Assembly (NCBI GenBank): GCA_020632975.1
Contig: JACKEL010000001.1
Coordinates: 248,001-312,000, forward strand
Length of the DNA: 64,000 nucleotides
Origin: Myxococcales bacterium
GTDB lineage: Bacteria; Myxococcota_C; UBA6777
Reading direction: 5' to 3'
This document shows positions 22,513-31,087 of this stretch, one piece after another. The notes below the pieces were generated by a model. That model saw nothing but the letters and a program-made list of their open reading frames with translations. It did not search any database and had not been told where the DNA came from. The position numbers were made by a program, and so were the translations under genes. Each line of letters begins with the position of its first letter. The first letter of the stretch is position 1.

Positions 22513-25191
22513 TTAGAATAGATCCTCGATCATCTTGGCGCGATGCGTCCCGTCTTTGGTGGCTTTCCAGCGAAACTGCTTGGAAACAAAGCCTTTCTTT
22601 TTGAGATGAATCAGGACGCGTTTGCCTTTTTGGAGATCCAAGCGCAGTGGGGTTTTTCCGCGAAGTTTCTTGCCAACATACACAGACACCCCCGCAGGTT
22701 GGGTAGAGATATCGAGTGTCACCGTCGATAGCTCTGCAGGCTGTGGTGGTGTGACCTCTCTACGTGCGACAGGGGTCTCCGTACGCTTGGGAGCATCTGT
22801 GCGCGTGGATGGTTCTTCAGGCTCTTCTTTCACGGCGGCCTTTCGCGCAGGGGTACGTCGCTTGCGCCGCCGCTTGGCACGACGTCGAGGGCGCGTGCGT
22901 TTGGGTGGATCGTCTTCATCGACTTCGCGGGCAGCGGGCTCTCTCGTTTCGGGGGCAGGAGGTTCCTCGCGAGTCCTCTCAACAGGCGGCGTATCGGGCT
23001 TTTTCGTCGAGGGCACCGGCGCCTTTGCCTTTTGAAGCAGGGGTCTTTTGGCTGGCGGTGTATCAGGTTGTGCTGTGGGATCTTTGGGGCCAGGAGGTGC
23101 AGGGGGCGCGCTCCATTGTGAGAACTTCCCAAGCAAGCTTTCGCCGCGATAAGCGAGCCAAAGTTGCAGCAAAAGCACCGTGACCACGACTCCAGAAAGG
23201 AAGATCATCACGACCCCTCCCACAGAAACGCCCTTTTGGGCTTTTTGTGGGGAGGTTGAAGACACCTCAGGCACAGAGTCCATCGAAGAAGAAGATCCAG
23301 CAAGATGGCGAACAGGAACAGCTTTTCCTTCGAGAAGCCCATCCCCTGTTCCCATCGGGGAGTGTAGAGGCTTGGAACGACTGCGGATCTCTTCTTTCCA
23401 AGCATCTTGATCCGCTTCAAGATCGACGTGTGCCACAAGAACATCACTCGAAGCCGCGCGTCGTTCGGACTCTTCTTGAAGATAAGCGGGGATGGCCAGC
23501 GGCTCCATCACATAGGTGGGTACTTCTTCTTCATCAAGAAACGCATCGATAGGGGCTTCCAGCGAAGTAAGGAGCTGTTGAAGCGCGGGATCTTTTTGTA
23601 AGCGGATCTTGCTGCGTTCGGAGGAGATCGCGGCAGCCAACTCAGCCGAAGAAGGAAGCGGGGCTTGCTCTGCGGCTGAGGCAGGAGGGAACAAGATAAT
23701 GTCATTGGAGTTGGGTGCTTTTAGCGAATCATCCGACTCTCCCGTGCTTTTAGAACCATAACGTTCTTGAAGATCGGTTGCAGTTCCTTGTGTTCTAGCG
23801 TTCTCACTCGCGGGGATTGGGGTAAACAAGGCATCATCCTCCCTAGCATTTGATTCTGCATGAGGTAGAGCCAAGACATCCTCGGAGAGACTGTTGGTGT
23901 CGCGCTTGAGGGAAGCAGATGCCTCCCATGATGATTCGATGGCCGCAAGATTCCCCGAAGAAGGCTTTTTGGCTTCAACGTTTGAGGTATAGAGGTGGGC
24001 TTGCGGACTGTTGTGAGAAGCAAAGGCAGAGGGAGCGACCTGCGAGCCAAAAACAGAAGAACCAGTAGAGCTGATATCAGAACGGAGATCAAGCATCACG
24101 CCCCCAGGGGCTTGGGCTTCGATGAAAGACTGATCTCCAGCAAAAGAGCTATCCTCACCCCACCCAACGGTCTCTTGATGACCTGCGGGGTGGAATGCTG
24201 CGCTGTGGGCGGTTCCTTCAATCGCGCGTTTGACAGCATCCACGAACTCTCCAATGGTCCCATGACGATCTTCTGGGCGCTTCTCAATCGCCGTCATCAC
24301 GGCAGCTTCAAGCGCAGGAGGAAAGGGATGATCGGGCCAGATATCGGCCAAGGGTGGAGGCATCGCGGAGATATGACGGCGAATCAACTCGGGCATCGTG
24401 GGTGGATCGGCGGGATCAAGAAAAGGGGTCTGCCCCACAAGCAACTCATACAAGATGATGCCCAAAGAGTAGAGATCAGCGCGTCCGTCCACGTCTTTGT
24501 TGCGGCACTGTTCAGGGGACATGTAGGCAGGCGTACCCACGGGTGAGCGGGTAAGCTGAAGAGACTGATCCCAGTCCACGGGCTTTGCGACGCCAAAGTC
24601 AAAGATCTTTACAAAGTAAGGATCATCTTTGCGTTGAATCAAAAAGATATTGGAGGGTTTGAGATCGCGGTGGATGATGCCTTTTTTGTGGGCCGCTTCC
24701 ATCGCCTCGCAGATCTGGGCAAAGATATGCAGCGCCAGATCCACCCCAGGCACATCGTCGAGTTCCAACAAAAAGTCTTCGAGTGTGATCCCTTGAAGAT
24801 ACTCCATCACGTAGAAGTGACCGAGCTTTTTCTCCTCTCCAAAGTCATCATACACACGAACGATGTGTTCATTTTCGCGAGAAACACTCGCAGTGGTTTG
24901 AACTTCACGACGAAAACGCTTTTCCATTCCAGGTTGTTTCAAGACTTCAGACTTGATCACCTTGATGACGCGTTCTCGATCCACATCCAACCAAACATGC
25001 TCGGCAAGATAAACCTTTCCAAATCCCCCCTCTCCAAGAAGGCGCAACAAGCGGTACTTTTGCGCCACCAAAGAGAGAGGAAACTGACACCGAGGACAAA
25101 AAGTAAACTCTCCCGACTCTAAGAGTGAACGAACCTGGGAGATATCAGATCCACAACTGGGACAATTGGAATGGTATAATTCGCGAGACAT
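22513..25191 (-). CDS. Zinc-ribbon Ser/Thr protein kinase with C-terminal PEGA domain
   Basis: An 892-residue protein. Residues 10-35 hold a zinc ribbon (CPSC and CPRC, Cys10/13/32/35). The kinase domain spans about 46-330, with GEGGFGKVYLAE, HRDLKPSNIF (Asp176), DFG at 198-200 and SPEQCRN. A long acidic, Ser/Ala-rich linker leads to a membrane span at about 655-677 (VVMIFLSGVVVTVLLLQLW). Pro/Lys/Arg-rich repeats follow, and a PEGA domain fills the last 70 residues (ISTQPAGVSVYVGKKLRGKT). The kinase should be active and cytosolic, with the PEGA end in the periplasm, perhaps sensing the envelope. It starts at ATG 25191 with a palindrome 19 bp upstream. Confidence 0.9.
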   Translation of the reverse strand: MSRELYHSNCPSCGSDISQVRSLLESGEFTFCPRCQFPLSLVAQKYRLLRLLGEGGFGKVYLAEHVWLDVDRERVIKVIKSEVLKQPGMEKRFRREVQTTASVSRENEHIVRVYDDFGEEKKLGHFYVMEYLQGITLEDFLLELDDVPGVDLALHIFAQICEAMEAAHKKGIIHRDLKPSNIFLIQRKDDPYFVKIFDFGVAKPVDWDQSLQLTRSPVGTPAYMSPEQCRNKDVDGRADLYSLGIILYELLVGQTPFLDPADPPTMPELIRRHISAMPPPLADIWPDHPFPPALEAAVMTAIEKRPEDRHGTIGEFVDAVKRAIEGTAHSAAFHPAGHQETVGWGEDSSFAGDQSFIEAQAPGGVMLDLRSDISSTGSSVFGSQVAPSAFASHNSPQAHLYTSNVEAKKPSSGNLAAIESSWEASASLKRDTNSLSEDVLALPHAESNAREDDALFTPIPASENARTQGTATDLQERYGSKSTGESDDSLKAPNSNDIILFPPASAAEQAPLPSSAELAAAISSERSKIRLQKDPALQQLLTSLEAPIDAFLDEEEVPTYVMEPLAIPAYLQEESERRAASSDVLVAHVDLEADQDAWKEEIRSRSKPLHSPMGTGDGLLEGKAVPVRHLAGSSSSMDSVPEVSSTSPQKAQKGVSVGGVVMIFLSGVVVTVLLLQLWLAYRGESLLGKFSQWSAPPAPPGPKDPTAQPDTPPAKRPLLQKAKAPVPSTKKPDTPPVERTREEPPAPETREPAAREVDEDDPPKRTRPRRRAKRRRKRRTPARKAAVKEEPEEPSTRTDAPKRTETPVARREVTPPQPAELSTVTLDISTQPAGVSVYVGKKLRGKTPLRLDLQKGKRVLIHLKKKGFVSKQFRWKATKDGTHRAKMIEDLF

Positions 25192-25328
25192 CGCCTTCCC
25201 AAGCGCAATGAAAACATGATGTTTTCCGAAACGTTACAGGGCGCAGAAGCCGTCAAGGTCGATGTCCAGTCTAGGAGAGCCTCCCCACAGCGTCAAGTGG
25301 AGAAGACAAAGCAAGGGCGCTCTCTTGT
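25192..25328. promoter_or_regulatory. Kinase upstream region with a 17-bp interrupted palindrome
   Basis: GAAAACAT-G-ATGTTTTC at 25210-25226 is a perfect 8-bp-arm palindrome 19 bp upstream of the kinase ATG. It is a candidate operator over the kinase promoter; no regulator is known. The rest of the gap shows nothing. Confidence 0.35.
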
Positions 25329-25682
25329 TTAGAAGCCTTCCCACAGCGTCTCATATTCTTTTTGCTGCATCTTTGCAACATACCGTTGTGCCTCATCTTT
25401 TTGAGAAAAGGCTCGCCACGAAAAAGCATGAAACTTGCGGCCAGGCGCCATCCAGTGTTGGCGAAGGCTACGAAAAAGGTTGGGGGTCAAAGCGACGTGC
25501 TTGCGTTGATCGGGAAAAAACAGCACATAAACCCCAGAAAAGTCTGGGACTTGCAGGAGATCCACGACGGGGTCCCAGTGCAAGCCAAAACGCCCATCAA
25601 CCTCTTCGGGAGAGAGGCCTTGGTTGGGTTTTCCTTGTGCGTCGAGGACTTGCTCTTGGGTTTTTTGGGCGACTCTTTGCAT
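25329..25682 (-). CDS. Small protein, possible GIY-YIG-like fold
   Basis: A 117-residue cytoplasmic protein starting at ATG 25682 behind AGGAGAG. The middle section reads DFSGVYVLFFPDQRKHVAL then FRSLRQHW. This resembles the GVY...YVG beta-hairpin and following helix of GIY-YIG proteins, but the catalytic Arg and Glu cannot be assigned with confidence. Another possibility is a small regulatory protein of unknown fold. It lies 78 bp after the ABC exporter gene on the same strand, between that gene and the PEGA kinase. Confidence 0.6.
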   Translation of the reverse strand: MQRVAQKTQEQVLDAQGKPNQGLSPEEVDGRFGLHWDPVVDLLQVPDFSGVYVLFFPDQRKHVALTPNLFRSLRQHWMAPGRKFHAFSWRAFSQKDEAQRYVAKMQQKEYETLWEGF

Positions 25683-25760
25683 GATCTCTCCTTTTCTTGC
25701 CTCTTTTGATGAAGCTGAACAAAAGGATAGAGACCATCTTCGCCACATCGCGACACAAGA

Positions 25761-27608
25761 CTAGTTCTTGGTGTGCTCAGCCTGTCGCTCGCCTGTCTGC
25801 ACGCGCCAAAGACGCGCATAGCCCCCGTCGAGCGCGAGCAGGTCTTCGTGGGTCCCCTGTTCTGCGATCCGCCCATCTTCCATCAAGAGGCTCTTGTCTG
25901 CATGACGGATGGTACTGAGTCGATGCGCAATTACCAAAGTGGTGCGCTCCACAGTAATCTTCTCAAGAGACCGCTGGATCGCGGCTTCTGTTTCGTTGTC
26001 GATCGCCGAAGTCGCTTCATCGAGGATCAAGATCGGCGGATCTTTGAGCAAAGCCCGCGCAATCGAAAGCCGCTGTCGTTGTCCACCCGATAGCTTTTGA
26101 CCTCGATCTCCAATCAGCGTGTCATAACCTTGCGGCAAACGCTCGATAAAGGGATGAGCTTCCGCGAGTTTTGCGGCACGTTCGATTGCTTCATGGGTGG
26201 CGTGGGGACTTCCATAAGCGATATTTTCGCGGACACTGCCATGAAAAAGAAAGACATGTTGGCTCACAAGGCCGATCGCACCGCGCAAAGAAGCGAGTTG
26301 CAAAGAGCGGATATCCTCTCCATCAAGTAGGATATCCCCTTGTTGCGGCTCATAAAAGCGCAGCAGCAAGCGCACCAATGTGCTTTTCCCAGATCCCGTG
26401 GTCCCCACCAAGGCCCACGTCTCTCCCGCAGGTACACGCAACGAAAGATCCTGAAACAATGGGGGCATCCCATCGTAAGCAAAAGTCACGTGCTCAAAGC
26501 CAAGCTCTCCGCGGACCTTGGTAAGGTCGAGCTGCTTTTCTCCGCCAGAGACTTGGACAGGTCGCCCCAAAAGCCCCAAGACCCGTTGCGTGGAAGCCAT
26601 CGCTCTTTGGTACAAATCAAATGTATTTCCTAGGCGCGTTAAAGGCCAAAGCAGCCGCTGTGTCAGGAAGATCAATACACTGTAAGCACCAACAGCCATC
26701 GTTCCACGTAGCGTATACCATCCTCCCAACAACAACGTCGCAGAGAACCCGACAACGATCACCATGCGAATCAATGGCACGAAAAGCGCGCTCAGTTGGA
26801 TCGCTGCGCGGTTGCGCTCGCGGTACAGTTGGCTTTGTTCTTCGAGCCGTCCGCGCTCAAAGTCTTCTGTGGTGAAGCTTTTGATCACTTCGATCCCAGA
26901 GAGGTGGTTGGAAAGCAAGCTATTCAAGGCCCCAGCTTGTTCGCGAACACTCGCATAACGCGGCGCGATCCTCGCCTGAAACCAAAACGATCCCCAAAGC
27001 ACCAGAGGCATGGGCGCAATCGCCCACAAGGCGATCTGTGGCGACATCCAAAAGAACACCGCCCCTGTCACCACCACCGTCGTCGCGACCTGCAACAGAT
27101 CGTTGGCCCCGCTGTCCAAAAAGCGCTCCAACTGGTTGATGTCATCGTTGAGGATCGACATCAACTCCCCTGTACGCTGCTCGTCAAAGTAGCTCATCTC
27201 TAGGGTCTGGATATGAGAGTAGGCATCAAGGCGCAGCTCATGTTGAATGGTCTGCGCAAGCTCGCGCCATGCCACCGCGTAAGCATACTCAAACACCGAC
27301 TCCAAGGCCCAGATCACAACTGTCAGCCCGCCCAAGATCCACAACTGCGTGAAGGGATCAGTCGCTCCAAAGACCCCTAACAACGAGTCTTGCTTCCTTA
27401 CGACGACATCCACAGCAGCCCCAATCAAGATAGGTGGGGCAAGATCAAAGATCTTGTTTAAAATCGAATACCATGTCGCCAACCACATCTGACGTCGGTG
27501 ACGTCGGCCATAGCGCAGTAAACTCCGCAAAGGTTGACGGATCTCTTGTGTCTCCAAGTCTTCGCTCCTTTCTTGCGTTTCCCCCGTGTAGCCCTCCACC
27601 CTGCCCAT
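25761..27608 (-). CDS. ABC exporter, fused membrane and ATPase domains (MsbA-like)
   Basis: A 615-residue half-transporter from ATG 27608. Six membrane spans lie in about residues 35-330, with the coupling helix region EMSYFDEQRTGELMSILNDD typical of type IV exporters. The ATPase domain has Walker A (GTTGSGKST), the signature LSGGQRQRLSIARALL, Walker B ILILDEATSAID and the switch IAHRLSTIRHAD. It would act as a homodimer exporting lipid, peptide or drug. The frame opens as far as 27680 with TTG and overlaps the HEAT gene; a GGAGG in that overlap may drive an earlier start, so the N-terminus is uncertain. It lies just downstream of the HEAT-repeat gene. Confidence 0.9.
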   Translation of the reverse strand: MGRVEGYTGETQERSEDLETQEIRQPLRSLLRYGRRHRRQMWLATWYSILNKIFDLAPPILIGAAVDVVVRKQDSLLGVFGATDPFTQLWILGGLTVVIWALESVFEYAYAVAWRELAQTIQHELRLDAYSHIQTLEMSYFDEQRTGELMSILNDDINQLERFLDSGANDLLQVATTVVVTGAVFFWMSPQIALWAIAPMPLVLWGSFWFQARIAPRYASVREQAGALNSLLSNHLSGIEVIKSFTTEDFERGRLEEQSQLYRERNRAAIQLSALFVPLIRMVIVVGFSATLLLGGWYTLRGTMAVGAYSVLIFLTQRLLWPLTRLGNTFDLYQRAMASTQRVLGLLGRPVQVSGGEKQLDLTKVRGELGFEHVTFAYDGMPPLFQDLSLRVPAGETWALVGTTGSGKSTLVRLLLRFYEPQQGDILLDGEDIRSLQLASLRGAIGLVSQHVFLFHGSVRENIAYGSPHATHEAIERAAKLAEAHPFIERLPQGYDTLIGDRGQKLSGGQRQRLSIARALLKDPPILILDEATSAIDNETEAAIQRSLEKITVERTTLVIAHRLSTIRHADKSLLMEDGRIAEQGTHEDLLALDGGYARLWRVQTGERQAEHTKN

Positions 27609-27636
27609 ACGCGAAAACTTGCCCCAAGCCAAGCCT

Positions 27637-28758
27637 TCAGGAAAACAAAAGCTCCTCCAACTGCGAACGAAACCCTTCAAAAGACGATGGTTCTAGCGTT
27701 TGCAACAGATGATAGAGCTTTTCTCGAAGCGGTCCCTCTTCGGAAGAAAGAGCCGAACGCATCGACTCTATCGCAGGTTTCGCCAAGCTCCCCAGCTTGG
27801 TCAACGCTTCCAAAGCACTCAGCCTCACCCACTCAGAAGGATCACGCAGCGCTGTCAGCAAAAATGCCAAACCTTTCACAGATCCGATCTCACCGACGGC
27901 TTGGACCACCAATTGACGACAGTTTTCGTGCGGATTGTGATACGCCCTTTGCAGGCTCGGCAAACAAGCTTCGCCCTGCTCTTTGGCCAAGCGCGGGATG
28001 AGATCGCTCAGACTGGACGCGACCGTCCAATCCTCCCAACCAAGGAGCCAATACGCCGAGGTTGCTTTGTGAAGATTCCAAGACTCTTCGTGCAACGACA
28101 GGACCCCCACAAGACAAGCAGGTGTATCCTCGGACGGTTCCGCAGTAAACATGTCAACAATCGACCCCAAAGGAGACTCCTTTGGGCCTTGAAAGTGTTC
28201 GTTCAAAAACCACACAGCTTTCTCTGGAAATTCCCCTTCACTCGACGGCAAAGTGGACCAAACCTCAAGAAAACTTGTGCGTTCCGCCTCCCAAGGAGCA
28301 CAGCTCATAAACAGCCCTCTCAACAACCAACGCACCACGGTGAGGCTTTCCCGCTCAAGCAAACCATCCAAAAGCCCCCTTGAAAAATAAGAGAACTCGC
28401 GTTCTGTGTCTTCAAAAAGGCAGCCCAAAAGATAAGCGACCCCATCAAACTCTGTCCATCGATTCTCGAGTGCTCGCCCCCAACCCACCCAAGGCAACGG
28501 CCCGACAAAACTTACCTCTGAACCCCAGTAGGCCCCGCGCAAGACAGAGAAGAAATAAAGCTCAAAATAACCCCATGGTGATCCTATCGATCGCGGATAA
28601 TGCCGAGCATAGGGACATTGAGGGTCCACCAACCCATGAAAGAGAAAATAAGGAACCCCCAAAGGATCACAAGAGATCGAATAAGGCGAGTATCTTGCGA
28701 GTTCTTGGTGGACCTGTCGAAAAACAGAAACATAGCGCGGAAATCGTTCGGGAGACAT
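27637..28758 (-). CDS. HEAT-repeat protein
   Basis: A 373-residue soluble protein rich in Trp and Tyr. The N-terminal 200 residues have no recognised domain (SPYSISCDPLGVPYFLFHG, GSPWGYFELYFFSVLRGAYW). The C-terminal part has HEAT-like helical pairs, e.g. CRQLVVQAVGEIGSVKGLAF and SEWVRLSALEALTKLGSLA. Such repeats scaffold protein contacts. ATG 28758 has GGAGGAAGG immediately upstream, which rules out the longer frame from 28803. It is the first gene of a leftward series with the ABC exporter and the 117-residue protein. Confidence 0.75.
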   Translation of the reverse strand: MSPERFPRYVSVFRQVHQELARYSPYSISCDPLGVPYFLFHGLVDPQCPYARHYPRSIGSPWGYFELYFFSVLRGAYWGSEVSFVGPLPWVGWGRALENRWTEFDGVAYLLGCLFEDTEREFSYFSRGLLDGLLERESLTVVRWLLRGLFMSCAPWEAERTSFLEVWSTLPSSEGEFPEKAVWFLNEHFQGPKESPLGSIVDMFTAEPSEDTPACLVGVLSLHEESWNLHKATSAYWLLGWEDWTVASSLSDLIPRLAKEQGEACLPSLQRAYHNPHENCRQLVVQAVGEIGSVKGLAFLLTALRDPSEWVRLSALEALTKLGSLAKPAIESMRSALSSEEGPLREKLYHLLQTLEPSSFEGFRSQLEELLFS

Positions 28759-28944
28759 CTGCCTTCCTCCATCTAGCGGATCTTCTTCTCCAAACGTAGG
28801 CACCTCAACAGATGTTCAAAAGACACCCACGATGGACAGTAGCGCTCCTCTTCAAGATGCGTTACAAAGACTGCCCCAACCCGACGTTACAAAGATCGTC
28901 AGGCTGGAACGTTTTTTTTAATACCCAACCTCCAAAGGAGCCCT
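28759..28944. promoter_or_regulatory. Divergent promoter region with paired direct repeats
   Basis: The repeat CGTTACAAAGA occurs at 28860-28870 and again at 28885-28895, a 25-bp period. The gap separates the leftward HEAT operon and the rightward thioesterase gene. Paired repeats at this spacing suit an activator site; nothing else stands out. Confidence 0.3.
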
Positions 28945-29394
28945 GTGTTGTCCAGTACAACGCCTGAATCTACCTGCCGCAGCCGTGTCGAAGCCAACTT
29001 TGCCTTACAACAAGTCATGCACACCTTTGGAGCCCGCCTCGGCCATGTCGAAGAGGGTCTTGTGGAGATCGAAGCTCCTTACCAAGAGCATCTCACCCAA
29101 CAAGACGGCTTTTTGCACGCAGGCATCGTCACCGCTTTGATCGATAGCGCCTGTGGATACGCAGCTTATACGATGATGCCCCCCGGACATCGCGTTCTGA
29201 GTGTCGAGTTCAAAGTCAACCTGTTGCTGCCGAGCAAAGGCGAGCGCTTTTTGGCGCGTGGAAAAGTCGTGAAATCTGGGCGCACGCTCACGATATGCAC
29301 GGGAGAGTTGATCGCGTACCAAGGCCAAACGGCCCAAACTGTCGCGATCATGCAAGCCACGATGATGAGCCTCGCCCCCACAAAGACCCCATAG
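28945..29394 (+). CDS. PaaI-type hotdog-fold acyl-CoA thioesterase
   Basis: A 149-residue single hotdog domain. The PaaI/YdiI-type core is seen: DGFLHAGIVTALIDSACGYA with the His-Ala-Gly turn and Asp68, then VLSVEFKVNLLLPSKGE and GRTLTICTGEL. It hydrolyses acyl-CoA thioesters, probably phenylacetyl- or medium-chain type; the substrate is not fixed by sequence. GTG 28945 lies four bases after AAAGGAG; TTG at 28948 gives better spacing and is an equal candidate. It is followed 34 bp later by an extended SDR gene on the same strand. Confidence 0.85.
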   Translation: MLSSTTPESTCRSRVEANFALQQVMHTFGARLGHVEEGLVEIEAPYQEHLTQQDGFLHAGIVTALIDSACGYAAYTMMPPGHRVLSVEFKVNLLLPSKGERFLARGKVVKSGRTLTICTGELIAYQGQTAQTVAIMQATMMSLAPTKTP

Positions 29395-29428
29395 CACCCC
29401 CCTTTGAGCATAAGATAAGGAAAGCATC

Positions 29429-30475
29429 ATGACCCAATCTCAAAAGAAACGCGTTTGTGTTACAGGAGCCTCTGGTTTTCTAGGAACCCACGTGATCCGC
29501 GTGCTTTTGGAACGCGGTTACGCGGTTCGCGGGACTGTTCGAGACGCCAAGAATCCCAAAAAAGTAGAACATCTCCAAACCCTTGCCAAAGAGCTTGGCG
29601 GCGACTTGGAGTTCGTCAGCGCGGACCTTACGGTCCCAGGGAGCCTAGATGATGCTGTCAAAGGTTGTGAGTGGGTTTGCCACGTTGCTTCCGCGGTCAA
29701 ACTGACGGCCAAAGATCCACAAAAAGAGATCGTCGATGTCGCAGTACACGGGACCGAGCAGATCATGGAAGCATGCCGCAAAGCCAAAGAAGTCAAACGA
29801 CTCGTGATCACTTCGTCTGTCGCGGCCATCTACAACGAAACACCGCGTCCCACCCATACCTACACAGAAGCTGACTGGAACGAGTCTGCCACGCTCAAAA
29901 ACAACCCCTACGCTCTGTCCAAGACCCTCGCAGAAAAAGCCGCTTGGGATCTCTGGAAAAAACAGCCCGAAGATGAGCGCGTGGATCTGATCACCATCTG
30001 TCCTGCCCTTGTATGGGGCCCTGTCTACACAGAAGCTCACCTCCATACCAGCCCTGCCGTGCTTTATGATGTGTTGCTTGGCAAGTTCCCCGCGATCCCC
30101 AACTTTTCTTGGGGAATCGTTGATGTGCGCGATGTTGCAGAAGCTCACGTCCTTGCACTCGAAAAGCCCCATGCATCGGGCCGTTATCTCTGTAGCAACC
30201 AAGCCCTCTGGCTCCACGAAGCAGTCCAATCCCTTAGCAAAAACTTCCCCAACATCAAACTCCCCAAACGCCGTCTCCCCGACTGGACTATGTATATAGT
30301 GGCGCTTTTTGACAAACGCCTCTCCTTTGGCTTTCTCCGCAGAAACCTCAGCACCCAAACGCGCTTCGAAAACAAACACATCCGCGAAGACCTCGGACTC
30401 TCCTTCCGCCCCCTCGAACAAACCATCGTGGATATGTGCCAGTCTTTTGTCGATCGCGGCTTCTTGAAAAAGTAA
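29429..30475 (+). CDS. Extended SDR, dihydroflavonol/cinnamoyl-CoA reductase-like
   Basis: A 348-residue NAD(P)-dependent reductase. The Rossmann start is CVTGASGFLGTHVIRVL (GxxGxxG) and the catalytic YALSK is intact. The helix after it (TLAEKAAWDLW) and ICPALVWGPV match the aldehyde-reductase / 4-dihydroflavonol-reductase class. It probably reduces an aldehyde or ketone; the physiological substrate is unknown. It lies behind AAGGAA and 34 bp after the thioesterase, so the two may form an operon for acyl-group metabolism (inference). Confidence 0.86.
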   Translation: MTQSQKKRVCVTGASGFLGTHVIRVLLERGYAVRGTVRDAKNPKKVEHLQTLAKELGGDLEFVSADLTVPGSLDDAVKGCEWVCHVASAVKLTAKDPQKEIVDVAVHGTEQIMEACRKAKEVKRLVITSSVAAIYNETPRPTHTYTEADWNESATLKNNPYALSKTLAEKAAWDLWKKQPEDERVDLITICPALVWGPVYTEAHLHTSPAVLYDVLLGKFPAIPNFSWGIVDVRDVAEAHVLALEKPHASGRYLCSNQALWLHEAVQSLSKNFPNIKLPKRRLPDWTMYIVALFDKRLSFGFLRRNLSTQTRFENKHIREDLGLSFRPLEQTIVDMCQSFVDRGFLKK

Positions 30476-31087
30476 ACCCTTCAACAATCATTTGTTTGTA
30501 TAAACCCTTCAACAAACAATCATTTGTTTGTATGTGTGAACTCTTCGTTAAATGATCACTTACATGTGTAAATCTTCGTTAAACGATCGCTTACATATGT
30601 AAATTATTTATTACAACACCGACCTCCGCTCCTCCACCAAAGACGCGTAGACCTATCTATAGATAATTATTCGGCTATTTTTCTAAATCCCATTGTCTAT
30701 AGATTTTTATGGCACTGTGTACCGTAAATCCCATCTTTTCCAAATATTCTTTCGATATCAACGCAGAACATCTTCTTGATTGACAAGAAAACCTCACTTT
30801 GTGTACGGTGAAAACACCAAACACAAGTTATATTTGCGCGGGTGGGTCCAATGTTAGGGAAAAGCCCAAGCCCCCAAAGTATCATTTTCTCGATACTTTG
30901 GGGCGTGGCTACAAAAAACAGAAACGTTTCCTTCACGCAAACCCCACCAGCTATCCGAGCATAAGGCAAAAAGATTCTTTTCTTTTCCTATTTTCTTTGA
31001 GAAAGGGTCTTTTTGCTTTGGACTATTGAAGAGAGATCCCCCTCAACGATCACGACGTCGTCTTCTCTACTTTTTGGAGTTTGCAGC
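30476..31087. promoter_or_regulatory. AT-rich intergenic region with palindromes and imperfect repeats upstream of the TonB receptor
   Basis: This 612-bp gene-free region carries several ordered elements. Two copies of an AAACCCTTCAACAA...TCATTTGTTTGTAT unit lie at 30474-30533. Two copies of a CTTCGTTAAAYGATCRCTTACATRTGTAAA-like unit lie at about 30542-30604, the second holding the palindrome TTACATATGTAA. The perfect palindrome TATCTATAGATA is at 30654-30665. A 12-bp-arm hairpin (CCCCAAAGTATC / GATACTTTGGGG, 8-base loop) is at 30872-30903. They probably regulate the TonB receptor. I see no match to cobalamin, TPP or other riboswitch cores. Confidence 0.5.

Noticed and set aside
30841..30910. 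Riboswitch upstream of the TonB receptor
   Set aside because: A strong hairpin is present but no conserved core of a known class is seen.
30697..30969. 90-codon minus-strand ORF in the TonB upstream region
   Set aside because: Crosses the hairpin, no ribosome site, no recognisable protein features.
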